From assembly GCA_009775535.1 (NCBI GenBank), contig VSPW01000001.1, positions 1 through 34,393 of the forward strand: DNA of 34,393 nt, in the 5' to 3' direction. This document shows positions 1 to 7,214 of this stretch, piece by piece. The notes below the pieces were generated by a model that did no database searches, was not told the origin of the DNA, and was given only the letters and a program-made list of their open reading frames with translations. Origin of the DNA: Muribaculaceae bacterium (GTDB lineage: Bacteria > Bacteroidota > Bacteroidia > Bacteroidales > Muribaculaceae). Numbering within the stretch: the first letter of the stretch is position 1; every line of letters begins with the position of its first letter. The position numbers and the translations under genes were made by a program.

Positions 1-231
1 TCATTGCGTACAGACCCGTATTTCAATGCATTGCAGATGAAATATGCATATGCTGTGACATGCCACAAGGCGCAGGGCGGCCAATGGTCTAACGTGTTTG
101 TGGATATGGGATATATCCCGGAAGAAGCAATGGGCATGGAGTTTTACCGTTGGCTGTATACGGCAGTGAGCCGTGCGCGCCGCCGGTTGTATTTCATCAA
201 TCCGTCATCATCGTTGGTGGGGGAGGGCTAG
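1..231 (+). CDS. RecD-like / UvrD-type helicase, C-terminal end only (partial)
   Basis: The reading frame is open from the first base of the window, so this is the last 76 codons of a longer gene. It carries the C-terminal part of a superfamily 1 helicase core. A motif V-like segment (YAYAVTCHKAQGGQW) is followed about 30 residues later by a motif VI-like segment (YTAVSRARRRLYF), whose arginines contact ATP in this family. The spacing and the CHKAQG wording match RecD-like ATP-dependent helicases of Bacteroidota (UvrD_C_2 domain). The protein probably unwinds DNA during repair or recombination, but the nuclease or helicase class cannot be fixed without the missing N-terminus. Its TAG stop interlocks with the stop of the convergent dihydroorotase gene in one CTAG tetramer. 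Confidence 0.85.
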   Translation, partial: SLRTDPYFNALQMKYAYAVTCHKAQGGQWSNVFVDMGYIPEEAMGMEFYRWLYTAVSRARRRLYFINPSSSLVGEG

Positions 232-1589
232 CCCTTGAAAGCAAGCGGACGTCCGGGACACGTGGCCGTTATCCGGCAGCCGTCCCATACTTCCTTTCCG
301 TTGACCCATGTAGATGATATCCGCCAGTTGAGCTTTTCCCCTTCGAGCGGCGACCATCCGCATTTGCTCAGGATCTCTTCCTTGAGTACGGTGGCGTGGT
401 CATCGTTGCAGCGTCCGGCTATGACCAGGTCGGCATAGTATCCGGGGCGTAGGAATCCGCGGCGGTCAATGCCGAATATGCGGGCAGGGGCATGGCACAT
501 TTTTTCCACGACAAGCGGAACATCGAATATGCCGTTTTCGGCCAATTGCAGCATCATGGGGAGTGAGAATTGTATCAGCGGTATGCCGGATGCCGCCGTC
601 AGGGCATCGCCTTGCTTGTCGGCAGGGAGATGCGGCGCGTGGTCGGTGGCGATTATGTCGATAAGGCCTTTACGCACGGCCTCGCGTAGGGCTTCGCGGT
701 CGTTGCTGTCCTTTATGGCCGGATTGCATTTTATCTTTGACCCAAGCCGGGCATAGTCATCGGAGTCCCACCATAGGTACTGCACGCATGTCTCGGCTGT
801 GACTGCCTTTTCATCACCTGGTGTAAGTAGCTTGAGCTCGTCTTCTGTGGAGACGTGCATCACTTGCAGCCGGGATGTGGCCTCACCGGCCAGCGCTATG
901 CATGCCTCAGTCGCCTTTACGCAGGCTTCCCTTGAGCGTATATGCGGATGTCTGCCGATAGGGATGTCTCCCTGGGTGGATTCACGTTCCTTCCGGGCAT
1001 TTTCACGTATTATTGAATCGTCTTCGGCGTGTACGGCCTTTATAATGTCCGGGATTCCGGAGAATATGCGTTTTAGTGCCGACTGGTCGTGCATAGTCAT
1101 ATTGCCGGTGGAAGAGCCGACAAATATCTTTATACCCGGGACTTGCGTGTAGTCCATTGATTCCAGGCATCCGAAGTTGGAGTCGGTAGCGCCTATCCAG
1201 AACGCGTAGTTGGCCACGCTAGCCTGTGCGGCGCGGTCCATTTTCGCTTCCCAGTCTTTATTTGTGACAGTCTGCGGCTTTGTATTGGGCATGTCCATGA
1301 AAGAGGTTACCCCGCCGGCGACGGCGGCACGGCTTTCGGTGGCCATGTCGCCTTTTTCAGTCAGTCCGGGATCACGGAAATGGACGTGGTCGTCGATTGC
1401 ACCCGGTAGGAGCATCTTTCCGCCAGCATCGATGACACGGGCCGCAGATGCGGTGTATCCGTCGGGCATGTCGCCTCTGTTCACTTCAGATATGAATTCG
1501 CCTTTTATGCATACGTATCCGCGGAATGTGCGGTCTTCGTTTACTATCAGTGCGTTGTGTATTATTGTGTCGTGTGCGTTCTTTCCCAT
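228..1589 (-). CDS. pyrC: Dihydroorotase
   Basis: The protein has 453 residues and belongs to the amidohydrolase superfamily. It should interconvert carbamoyl-aspartate and dihydroorotate in cytosolic pyrimidine synthesis. The metal site is visible: H68 and H70 in DHVHFRDPG, a candidate carbamylated lysine K154 (IKIF), H187 (VHAED), H245 (MHVST) and D316 in ATDHAPH. The length (about 450) and FRDPG wording fit the class I enzyme rather than the short E. coli type; hydantoinases share the fold but lack this wording. It lies 4 nt downstream of a glycosyltransferase gene on the same strand, so the two are probably cotranscribed. No other pyr gene is in the window. The stop codon overlaps the convergent helicase stop. 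Confidence 0.93.
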   Translation of the reverse strand: MGKNAHDTIIHNALIVNEDRTFRGYVCIKGEFISEVNRGDMPDGYTASAARVIDAGGKMLLPGAIDDHVHFRDPGLTEKGDMATESRAAVAGGVTSFMDMPNTKPQTVTNKDWEAKMDRAAQASVANYAFWIGATDSNFGCLESMDYTQVPGIKIFVGSSTGNMTMHDQSALKRIFSGIPDIIKAVHAEDDSIIRENARKERESTQGDIPIGRHPHIRSREACVKATEACIALAGEATSRLQVMHVSTEDELKLLTPGDEKAVTAETCVQYLWWDSDDYARLGSKIKCNPAIKDSNDREALREAVRKGLIDIIATDHAPHLPADKQGDALTAASGIPLIQFSLPMMLQLAENGIFDVPLVVEKMCHAPARIFGIDRRGFLRPGYYADLVIAGRCNDDHATVLKEEILSKCGWSPLEGEKLNWRISSTWVNGKEVWDGCRITATCPGRPLAFKG

Positions 1590-1593
1590 GGCC

Positions 1594-2358
1594 TTATTTT
1601 TGTCCGTAGTCCGGATATTTTTTGAACATGCTGTCCCATTTAAGCCTTATGACCCCGAATACGGCTTCTCCGAATATCCCGGTGTTCATTTTGCTTGTCC
1701 CCAATATGCGGTTGACGAATATTATCGGCACTTCGGTGATCTTGAACCCATATTTATATGCCGAGAACTTCATTTCTATCTGGAATGCATAGCCTTTGAA
1801 CCGGATTGAGTCAAGGGGAAGCGCCTGCAGCACTCGTCTGCGGTAGCATACGAATCCGGCTGTCGTATCGCGTACGGGCATGCCTGTGACTATCCTTACG
1901 TATGCCGATGCGTAGTATGACATCAACACTCTCCCCATAGGCCAGTTGACCACGTTCACACCGGTTACATACCTTGAGCCGATTGACATGTCGGAGTGTC
2001 CGGAGGCGCAGGCGTCCCTGAGCTTTATGAGGTCGGTGGGGTTGTGGGAGAAATCGGCGTCCATCTCACAGATGTATTCATATCCGTTGTCGAGTGCCCA
2101 TTTGAACCCTGTGATGTATGCAGTGCCGAGTCCCAGCTTTCCCTTGCGCTCGATCATGTGTATGCGCGAAGGGTATTTTTCCTGTTGCCCTTTCACGATG
2201 GAGGCAGTGCCGTCGGGCGAGTTGTCATCAATAACCAGGATGTCGAATGCGGTTGGGAGCGCCATGACGGCGTCTATTATTGCCGCCGCGTTCTCCTTTT
2301 CGTTGTACATCGGTATAATTACCACGCTGTCTGCATGCTGCTTTTCGTTATTGGCCAT
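1594..2358 (-). CDS. Polyprenol monophosphomannose synthase-like glycosyltransferase (GT2)
   Basis: This 254-residue GT-A fold protein resembles dolichol/polyprenol-phosphate mannosyltransferases (DPM1 type). The nucleotide-sugar site is seen as VVIIPMYNE near residues 12-20, DDNSPDGT at 44-51 and the metal-binding DAD at 100-102. The later GSRY, DTTAGF and RFKGYAFQIEM segments are typical of the DPM1 group. There is no C-terminal membrane domain, unlike longer GtrB-type enzymes. It probably loads mannose or another hexose onto a lipid carrier at the inner face of the cytoplasmic membrane, for glycan or protein glycosylation. The sugar is not readable from sequence. It is the first gene of a two-gene unit with pyrC, with a -7 promoter match about 20 nt upstream. 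Confidence 0.88.
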   Translation of the reverse strand: MANNEKQHADSVVIIPMYNEKENAAAIIDAVMALPTAFDILVIDDNSPDGTASIVKGQQEKYPSRIHMIERKGKLGLGTAYITGFKWALDNGYEYICEMDADFSHNPTDLIKLRDACASGHSDMSIGSRYVTGVNVVNWPMGRVLMSYYASAYVRIVTGMPVRDTTAGFVCYRRRVLQALPLDSIRFKGYAFQIEMKFSAYKYGFKITEVPIIFVNRILGTSKMNTGIFGEAVFGVIRLKWDSMFKKYPDYGQK

Positions 2359-2377
2359 GGTGAAATGATTTAGGGTA

Positions 2378-2385
2378 CAAAATTA
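2378..2385 (-). promoter_or_regulatory. Candidate -7 promoter element (TAATTTTG) for the glycosyltransferase-pyrC unit
   Basis: On the minus strand TAATTTTG matches the Bacteroidota -7 consensus TAnnTTTG exactly. It would start transcription about 12 nt before the glycosyltransferase ATG. I see no good TTTG element 19-21 nt upstream, so this is weaker than the other promoters listed. Confidence 0.45.
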
Positions 2386-2433
2386 ACAATTTACTGCCTG
2401 TTAATCTGTTAAAAAAGCATAAGTGCGGGCTTG

Positions 2434-3240
2434 TCAGCGGGGGAAATGTTCGTTGAAGAACAGCAGGTGGTACAGGATGGAGTTGCACCAGTAGTCCCAG
2501 TTGTGTGCCCCCGGGCGTGATGTATAGTCGTGGGGTATGCCTTTTTCCAGAAGCGCGCGGTGGAATTCTTCGTTTACTCCGGTGAACACATCGTCTGTAC
2601 CGCAGTCGATGATTATGTTGGTCTGTCCGGGCTTTATCTGCGGCACCAGGTTCATTACAGTATGCTCTTCCCACACTTTGGGATTGGCATTCTTTTCCCC
2701 CAATAGCTGTTTCATGTTCCAGTTGTCCGGGAACGGCCTGATGTCCAGGCCTCCGCTGATCGAGCCGGCGTTGCCCCATATGTCTGGATGCCTTATGGCA
2801 AGCCACAGTGCCCCATGTCCGCCCATGCTCAGCCCGGTCACGGCCCTCATCTGTGGGCGAGGGTCGGTAGGGTAGTTGCTGTCTATGTATGGTACGAGAT
2901 CGTTGATGAAGAAACTTTCCATCTTCATCTTCTTCGAGTCCCAGTACCAGCTGTTTCGCCCGTCGGGGAAGATGAATATCATTTTGTAATGGTCGGCCAG
3001 TTCAGCGAACCGTTTCTGGTTTGACATCCAGCTTGTGTGGTTGCCGCCATGCCCGTTGAGTATGTATACCGACGGGAATTTTTCGCCATAGAATTCCTGT
3101 TTTGGGGAGACTACCATCACCTTCATAGGGGTTACCAGATGCGGTGACGCTATCTGTATGGTGTCGGTTTCGGCGGCGCTGCATCCTATTATGCCGATTG
3201 CCGCTGATATTATCATCAGTATGTTCCGAAGCATTGTCAT
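2434..3240 (-). CDS. Esterase-D/CE1-like alpha/beta hydrolase, predicted lipoprotein
   Basis: The protein has 268 residues. The N-terminus is a short hydrophobic signal ending in IIGC, so C20 is a plausible lipidation site and the enzyme would sit in the envelope. The nucleophile elbow GLSMGG places the serine at S138, with D216 or D217 (GTDDVF) and H246 (GAHNW) completing a triad. The wording (YILNGHGGNHTSW, FPDGRNSWYWDS) is that of the esterase family that includes S-formylglutathione hydrolases, mycolyltransferases and CE1 carbohydrate esterases. The substrate is not determinable; removing acyl or feruloyl groups from glycans is one possibility. The gene is monocistronic, divergent from hflX, with its own strong promoter. 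M3 is an alternative start. Confidence 0.85.
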   Translation of the reverse strand: MTMLRNILMIISAAIGIIGCSAAETDTIQIASPHLVTPMKVMVVSPKQEFYGEKFPSVYILNGHGGNHTSWMSNQKRFAELADHYKMIFIFPDGRNSWYWDSKKMKMESFFINDLVPYIDSNYPTDPRPQMRAVTGLSMGGHGALWLAIRHPDIWGNAGSISGGLDIRPFPDNWNMKQLLGEKNANPKVWEEHTVMNLVPQIKPGQTNIIIDCGTDDVFTGVNEEFHRALLEKGIPHDYTSRPGAHNWDYWCNSILYHLLFFNEHFPR

Positions 3241-3264
3241 GGGATGTTAATTTTAAGTTTTAGG

Positions 3265-3296
3265 CAAAGTTATTTAATGTACCGTTGAATTCCAAA
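3265..3296 (-). promoter_or_regulatory. Bacteroidota-type promoter of the esterase gene
   Basis: The minus strand reads TTTG (3296-3293), a 20-nt spacer, then TAACTTTG (3272-3265). This is an exact match to the primary sigma-factor promoter of Bacteroidota. Transcription should start near 3258, about 18 nt before the esterase ATG. Confidence 0.85.
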
Positions 3297-3329
3297 CAAA
3301 ACGTGCCCCTTGCTTATATTGTTTTATGT

Positions 3330-3349
3330 ATGCCAGGGAATTTTGGCAT
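3330..3349. promoter_or_regulatory. Inverted repeat between divergent promoters
   Basis: ATGCCA and TGGCAT are separated by 8 nt. The repeat lies just upstream of the hflX -33 element and about 34 nt upstream of the esterase -33 element. Its position suits an operator serving one or both divergent genes. The symmetry is only 6 bp per arm and no regulator can be named. Confidence 0.3.
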
Positions 3350-3353
3350 GAAA

Positions 3354-3385
3354 TTTGTTAAAAGGATAAAGAATGGCTATTTTTG
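3354..3385 (+). promoter_or_regulatory. Bacteroidota-type promoter of hflX
   Basis: TTTG at 3354-3357, a 20-nt spacer and TATTTTTG at 3378-3385 match the TTTG-N20-TAnnTTTG pattern exactly. Transcription should begin near 3392, about 30 nt before the hflX ATG. Confidence 0.8.
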
Positions 3386-3422
3386 CCGATAAAATACAGA
3401 CAAAACCTATATGCCCGAATAA

Positions 3423-4652
3423 ATGAAAGAGATGATATTATCCCAGGAGGCCAATGAGCGGGCTGTGCTTGTAGGCCTGGTTACCCCACAGCAGAATGAG
3501 GCTCGTTCAAGGGAATACCTCGATGAGCTTGCATTCCTTGCCGATACGGCCGGGGCTGAGACGGTGGCCACGTTCACCCAGCGTGTCGACTATCCTAACC
3601 CCAGGACATTTGTTGGCAAAGGCAAGCTCGAGGAGATAAGGGCATATGTGGAGGATAACAATGTGGGCATGGCCATATTTGACGATGACCTTACCACCAA
3701 GCAGGTGTCCAACCTTGAGCGTGAGCTACAGGTGAAGATACTTGACCGCACAAGCCTTATCCTTGACATATTCGCAAAGCGCGCGCAGACCGCAAATGCC
3801 AAGACGCAGGTGGAGCTTGCCCAGTACCAGTACCTGCTGCCGCGGCTCACGCGCATGTGGACCCACCTGGAGCGCCAGCGTGGCGGCATCGGCATGCGTG
3901 GCCCTGGCGAGACGCAGATTGAGACCGACCGCCGTATAATCCTTGACAAGATATCACGCCTGAAGGAGGAGCTGCGCAGCATCGACCGCCAGAAGTCGAT
4001 ACAGCGCAAGAACCGTGGCAAGCTTACGCGCGTGGCCTTGGTGGGATATACGAACGTTGGCAAGTCGACGCTGATGAACCTGTTGAGCAAGAGCGATGTG
4101 TTTGCGGAGAACAAGCTGTTTGCCACGCTCGACACCACTGTGCGCAAGGTGATAATAGACAATCTGCCGTTCCTGCTTACCGACACGGTTGGTTTCATAC
4201 GCAAATTGCCTACACATCTGGTGGAATCGTTCAAGTCGACGCTGGACGAGGTGAGGGATGCCGACATCCTGGTGCATGTGGTGGATATCTCACATCCGAA
4301 TTTTGAGGAGCAGATAGAGGTGGTAGACAAGACCTTGCGCGACATATGCGGTGGCCAGGACAAACCGGTGATACTGGTGTTCAACAAGGTGGACGCGTTT
4401 ACCTATACGCCTAAGGACGCTGATGACCTGACTCCACGTACGAGGGATAACATATCGCTCGATGAACTGAAACAGACGTGGATGTCGCGTCTGGGCGACG
4501 ACTGTGTGTTCATATCGGCGCGCAAGGGCATAAATATTGATGAGCTGAAGCAGAGGATATATGCAAGGGCCAAAGAAGTGCACCTTAGCCGCTTCCCGTA
4601 CAATGATTTCCTGTTCCAAAAATATGACGGCCTGGAGGAGGAGATAAAGTGA
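3423..4652 (+). CDS. hflX: GTPase HflX (ribosome-splitting/recycling factor)
   Basis: This 409-residue protein has the two-part HflX architecture. The N-terminal HflX domain includes VGKGKLEEI near 64-72 and the RGPGETQIETDRR linker near 159-171. The GTPase domain shows G1 GYTNVGKS (208-215), a switch I threonine in LDTTVR, G3 DTVG (254-257), G4 NKVD (321-324) and G5 SARKG (365-369). HflX binds 50S subunits and splits stalled ribosomes, notably under stress. The length is close to other Bacteroidota HflX proteins. The ATG at 3423 fits the promoter 40 nt upstream; an internal ATG three codons later is less likely. A hairpin terminator follows the stop by 29 nt, so the gene is transcribed alone. 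Confidence 0.95.
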   Translation: MKEMILSQEANERAVLVGLVTPQQNEARSREYLDELAFLADTAGAETVATFTQRVDYPNPRTFVGKGKLEEIRAYVEDNNVGMAIFDDDLTTKQVSNLERELQVKILDRTSLILDIFAKRAQTANAKTQVELAQYQYLLPRLTRMWTHLERQRGGIGMRGPGETQIETDRRIILDKISRLKEELRSIDRQKSIQRKNRGKLTRVALVGYTNVGKSTLMNLLSKSDVFAENKLFATLDTTVRKVIIDNLPFLLTDTVGFIRKLPTHLVESFKSTLDEVRDADILVHVVDISHPNFEEQIEVVDKTLRDICGGQDKPVILVFNKVDAFTYTPKDADDLTPRTRDNISLDELKQTWMSRLGDDCVFISARKGINIDELKQRIYARAKEVHLSRFPYNDFLFQKYDGLEEEIK

Positions 4653-4681
4653 GGACGCGTACCGTGTCCATAAAAATATTT

Positions 4682-4717
4682 CCGCCCGGATTCCATGCAG
4701 ATCCGGGCGGTGTTGTA
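4682..4717. terminator. Intrinsic terminator, probably bidirectional (hflX and tRNA-Arg)
   Basis: CCGCCCGGAT (4682-4691) and ATCCGGGCGG (4701-4710) form a perfect 10-bp stem around a 9-nt loop. A T-containing tail (TGTTGTATTG) follows on the plus strand. On the minus strand the stem is followed by AAATATTTTTAT. It lies between the 3' ends of hflX and the convergent tRNA gene and can serve both. Confidence 0.8.
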
Positions 4718-4722
4718 TTGTG

Positions 4723-4794
4723 TACCCCGAAGGAGAATCGAACTCCTATCTAAAGTTTAGGAAACTTCTATTCTATCCGTTGAACTATCGGGGC
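4723..4794 (-). tRNA. tRNA-Arg, anticodon CCT
   Basis: The minus strand folds into a full cloverleaf. The acceptor arm is GCCCCGA paired with TCGGGGT (G1-U72 wobble). The D arm is GTTC/GAAT and the anticodon arm GAAGT/ACTTT with loop TTCCTAA. The T arm is AGGAG/CTCCT with loop TTCGATT. The anticodon CCT reads AGG arginine codons. The discriminator is A at 4723, and CCA is not encoded (the next bases read CA), so it relies on CCA addition. The gene stands alone, with its own promoter inside the end of folA. Confidence 0.95.
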
Positions 4795-4810
4795 TCCTGT
4801 TTTCAGGGGA

Positions 4811-4842
4811 CAAAGTTAATGTTTAAATTCGAGAAAGGCAAA
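4811..4842 (-). promoter_or_regulatory. Promoter of tRNA-Arg, overlapping the 3' end of folA
   Basis: The minus strand reads TTTG (4842-4839), a 20-nt spacer and TAACTTTG (4818-4811), a perfect match to the Bacteroidota promoter. Transcription would start near 4804, ten bases ahead of the mature tRNA. The -33 element and most of the spacer are folA coding sequence. Confidence 0.85.
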
Positions 4843-5323
4843 TAAAGCGGAAATTTACGTTGCTTTTTGGGTCGGTTTGCCATTCTCCGGTGCTTTCTAC
4901 CTTCCATTCCGACATGTCGACAGGCGGGAAGAACGTGTCGGCGTCAGGCGGTGCGGGCGCATCGATCTCGGTTATGTACATGCGCGAGGCCATGCCTATG
5001 GTCTGCCGGTAGATGTCGCCTCCGCCTATTACCATAGCCTCGTCCTGGCTGCCTAGGGCGGATAGGGCCTCGTCCAGCGACTGGTATGCCTCGGCCGGAG
5101 GGGTCGGGCGGTAGCTTGGATTGCGGCTTACCACAATGTTGCGGCGTCCGGGCAGCGGCCCGTTGGGGAATGATTCAAATGTACGCCTGCCCATTATGAG
5201 CGGATGCCCCATGGTTACATCCTTGAAGTTGCGCAGGTCGGCGCTTATGTGGTGTATCAGTCCGCCCTTACGCCCGATGGCGCCTCCGCGGGTTGTGGCT
5301 ACTATTAATGTCAGTTCTGGCAT
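4823..5323 (-). CDS. folA: Dihydrofolate reductase
   Basis: The protein has 166 residues, the usual bacterial length. It reduces dihydrofolate with NADPH, regenerating the cofactor that thymidylate synthase oxidises. Family marks are the Met20-loop-like IGRKGGLIHH (16-25), the catalytic acid D29 in ISADLRNFK, the MGRRTFES segment (44-51) and the NADPH-binding VIGGGDIYR (98-106). It is the last gene of the polyferredoxin-thyA-folA operon, 10 nt after thyA, so enzyme and cofactor recycler are made together. Its 3' end contains the promoter of the downstream tRNA gene. Confidence 0.95.
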   Translation of the reverse strand: MPELTLIVATTRGGAIGRKGGLIHHISADLRNFKDVTMGHPLIMGRRTFESFPNGPLPGRRNIVVSRNPSYRPTPPAEAYQSLDEALSALGSQDEAMVIGGGDIYRQTIGMASRMYITEIDAPAPPDADTFFPPVDMSEWKVESTGEWQTDPKSNVNFRFICLSRI

Positions 5324-5333
5324 CGTTGGTCTG

Positions 5334-6128
5334 CTATTTTGATACTGTCCCCTTTATGTGTGGCATAGGGTCATATCCTGTGAGGGTGAAATCTTCATAT
5401 CTGAATCCGAAAATGTCCTTTACATCAGGGTTGAGGACCATTTCCGGCAGTTGCCTGGGGGCACGTGACAGCTGCTCCCTGACCTGGTCGAAATGGTTGC
5501 TGTATATGTGGGCGTCGCCGATGGTGTGTATGAACTCCCCGGGTTTAAGCCCAGTCACCTGTGCCACCATCATCAGCAGGAGTGCATACGAGGCGATGTT
5601 GAATGGTACGCCAAGGAATGTGTCGGCGCTGCGTTGGTACAGCTGCAGGCTCAGCCTGTCTCCTGTCACGTAGAACTGGAACAGCAGGTGGCAGGGCGGC
5701 AGGGCCATGTCGGCTACTTCGGCTACGTTCCATGCGCTGACTATGAGGCGGCGTGATTCGGGGTTGTTCCTTATCTGTTCCACCACCTGTGATATCTGGT
5801 CTATCGTCCCGCCTTTTCCGTCGGGCCATGAACGCCATTGGTGTCCGTATACAGGGCCGAGGTCGCCGTTGCAGTCGGCCCATTCGTTCCATATCCTTAC
5901 CCCGTTTTCCTGGAGGTAGCGCACATTTGTGTCACCGCGCAGAAACCATAGCAGTTCGTAGATTATCGAGCGTAGGTGGAGCTTTTTTGTGGTCAGCAAC
6001 GGGAATCCGTCATCGAGGTTGAACCTCATCTGATGGCCGAACACGCTCCGCGTCCCTGTGCCGGTACGGTCGCCGCGGTCGGTGCCGTCGTCCATTATAT
6101 GTCTGAGCAAATCGAGGTATTGTTTCAT
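5334..6128 (-). CDS. thyA: Thymidylate synthase
   Basis: This 264-residue protein has the same length as E. coli ThyA and converts dUMP to dTMP with methylene-tetrahydrofolate. The catalytic cysteine is C146 in ALPPCHLLFQFYV. The phosphate-binding R21 (DRTGTGT) and QRSAD (165-169), and the folate-site segment LTTKKLHLRSI, are all present. No residue appears missing. Its ATG overlaps the stop of the upstream polyferredoxin gene (ATGA), suggesting translational coupling, and folA follows 10 nt later. Confidence 0.97.
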   Translation of the reverse strand: MKQYLDLLRHIMDDGTDRGDRTGTGTRSVFGHQMRFNLDDGFPLLTTKKLHLRSIIYELLWFLRGDTNVRYLQENGVRIWNEWADCNGDLGPVYGHQWRSWPDGKGGTIDQISQVVEQIRNNPESRRLIVSAWNVAEVADMALPPCHLLFQFYVTGDRLSLQLYQRSADTFLGVPFNIASYALLLMMVAQVTGLKPGEFIHTIGDAHIYSNHFDQVREQLSRAPRQLPEMVLNPDVKDIFGFRYEDFTLTGYDPMPHIKGTVSK

Positions 6129-7009
6129 TTTTTACTGTTTTTTTCCATTTTGAGCATAGTAGGCTGGGCTATTTTCGGCGTACGCCTTTTGTTAGGCTGC
6201 ATCAGTGGCGTGGACAGGCGGTGGCGTCGGGATGTGTAGGATATGGCGTTGTCGCGGCATGCCTCTACACAATTGAAGCATACGACACACCTCGACATGT
6301 CGGCTGTATGGTCATCAAGGTTGATGCATTCGGCCTTGCAGGCGTCCACGCATCGGCGGCATTGCGTGCAGAGGTCGGTGTTTATGTCTATGTGCATCAC
6401 GGACTGCCGGCTTACAGCCCCGAGGGCAGCCCCTACCGGGCACACTGTGTTGCAGTACCGCCGTCCTCCGCGCCAGCTCATGGCGGCCAGGAGCGCCAGA
6501 GTGGCCAGGGCTATGCACAGCCCTAGTGATGACGCCGCCACGATGCGGGCCATGGGGTGGCCTATCGTCTCCTTTATCCATATTACGGCCGGGGCTATGA
6601 CCTGCTCGGATATGTTTATGTATGCGCTGTCAGGCCCTAGGATTGCCGCCACTGCGGTAAGTCCTGCCGCCATGCAGGCGATGAATCCTATGAGTATGCC
6701 GTACCTGAGCCGGTTCATCGGAGGCCGGAAACGGTAGGGCTTTCCCCTGCGGCGCGACATGCGGGCCAGTATGTCCTGCAATGTGCCTACCGGACATACT
6801 GATGAGCAGTAGATGCGGCCGAATATCAGTGTCACTATGAACCATAGCGCCAGCCATCCTATCGATGCGCCGCAGAGCAGATACATGAACTGTATCTCCT
6901 CAATCCACATTCCGGCCCAGTCCGGCAAGAGCCCGACCAGGGTGTCGGTGAGCAGTATCAGGCATATCAGTGATACTGCCACCCGGATTGTCTTTATGCA
7001 TCGGTACAT
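6125..7009 (-). CDS. NapH/polyferredoxin-type 4Fe-4S membrane protein
   Basis: The protein has 294 residues with about four to five hydrophobic segments (near 7-27, 43-63, 103-125 and 155-177). Two membrane-proximal CxxxCP motifs (C68/C72 and C186/C190) recall NapH and CcoG-like electron-transfer proteins. A C-terminal ferredoxin module has two clusters: C214, C217, C220, C224 and C241, C244, C247, C251. It should pass electrons between a membrane pool and a soluble or periplasmic partner, which cannot be named. There is no nap, rnf or nos gene nearby. It heads an operon with thyA (4-bp overlap) and folA. The functional link is unclear. Confidence 0.85.
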   Translation of the reverse strand: MYRCIKTIRVAVSLICLILLTDTLVGLLPDWAGMWIEEIQFMYLLCGASIGWLALWFIVTLIFGRIYCSSVCPVGTLQDILARMSRRRGKPYRFRPPMNRLRYGILIGFIACMAAGLTAVAAILGPDSAYINISEQVIAPAVIWIKETIGHPMARIVAASSLGLCIALATLALLAAMSWRGGRRYCNTVCPVGAALGAVSRQSVMHIDINTDLCTQCRRCVDACKAECINLDDHTADMSRCVVCFNCVEACRDNAISYTSRRHRLSTPLMQPNKRRTPKIAQPTMLKMEKNSKK

Positions 7010-7036
7010 TACGCTGGCGTTTCATTGAGTTTGACG

Positions 7037-7044
7037 CAAATTTA
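7037..7044 (-). promoter_or_regulatory. Candidate -7 element (TAAATTTG) of the polyferredoxin-thyA-folA operon
   Basis: TAAATTTG on the minus strand matches TAnnTTTG and lies about 28 nt upstream of the first ATG. A TTG lies 17 nt further upstream, closer than the usual 19-21 nt, so the -33 element is uncertain. Confidence 0.6.
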
Positions 7045-7140
7045 GTGAATATATTTGTCTTCAAGCTCCATTCTGACGCATTTTTGGCGCATTTTGCTAT
7101 TTTTAGTATATAAGGTGTCTGTAATTACCGAATTTTCTAT

Positions 7141-7148
7141 TAACTTTG
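7141..7148 (+). promoter_or_regulatory. Candidate -7 element (TAACTTTG) of the psd-pssA operon
   Basis: TAACTTTG is an exact -7 match, with a degenerate TCTG 19 nt upstream. It predicts a transcript start near 7155 and a 5' leader of about 60 nt before the psd ATG at 7215. This argues against an earlier TTG start at 7146, which overlaps the element itself. Confidence 0.7.
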
Positions 7149-7214
7149 CATGATAATGCAGGAGTAGCACACATCTGCAGGGAAATTAAGAACACCAATT
7201 GTGAACAATCCCCC

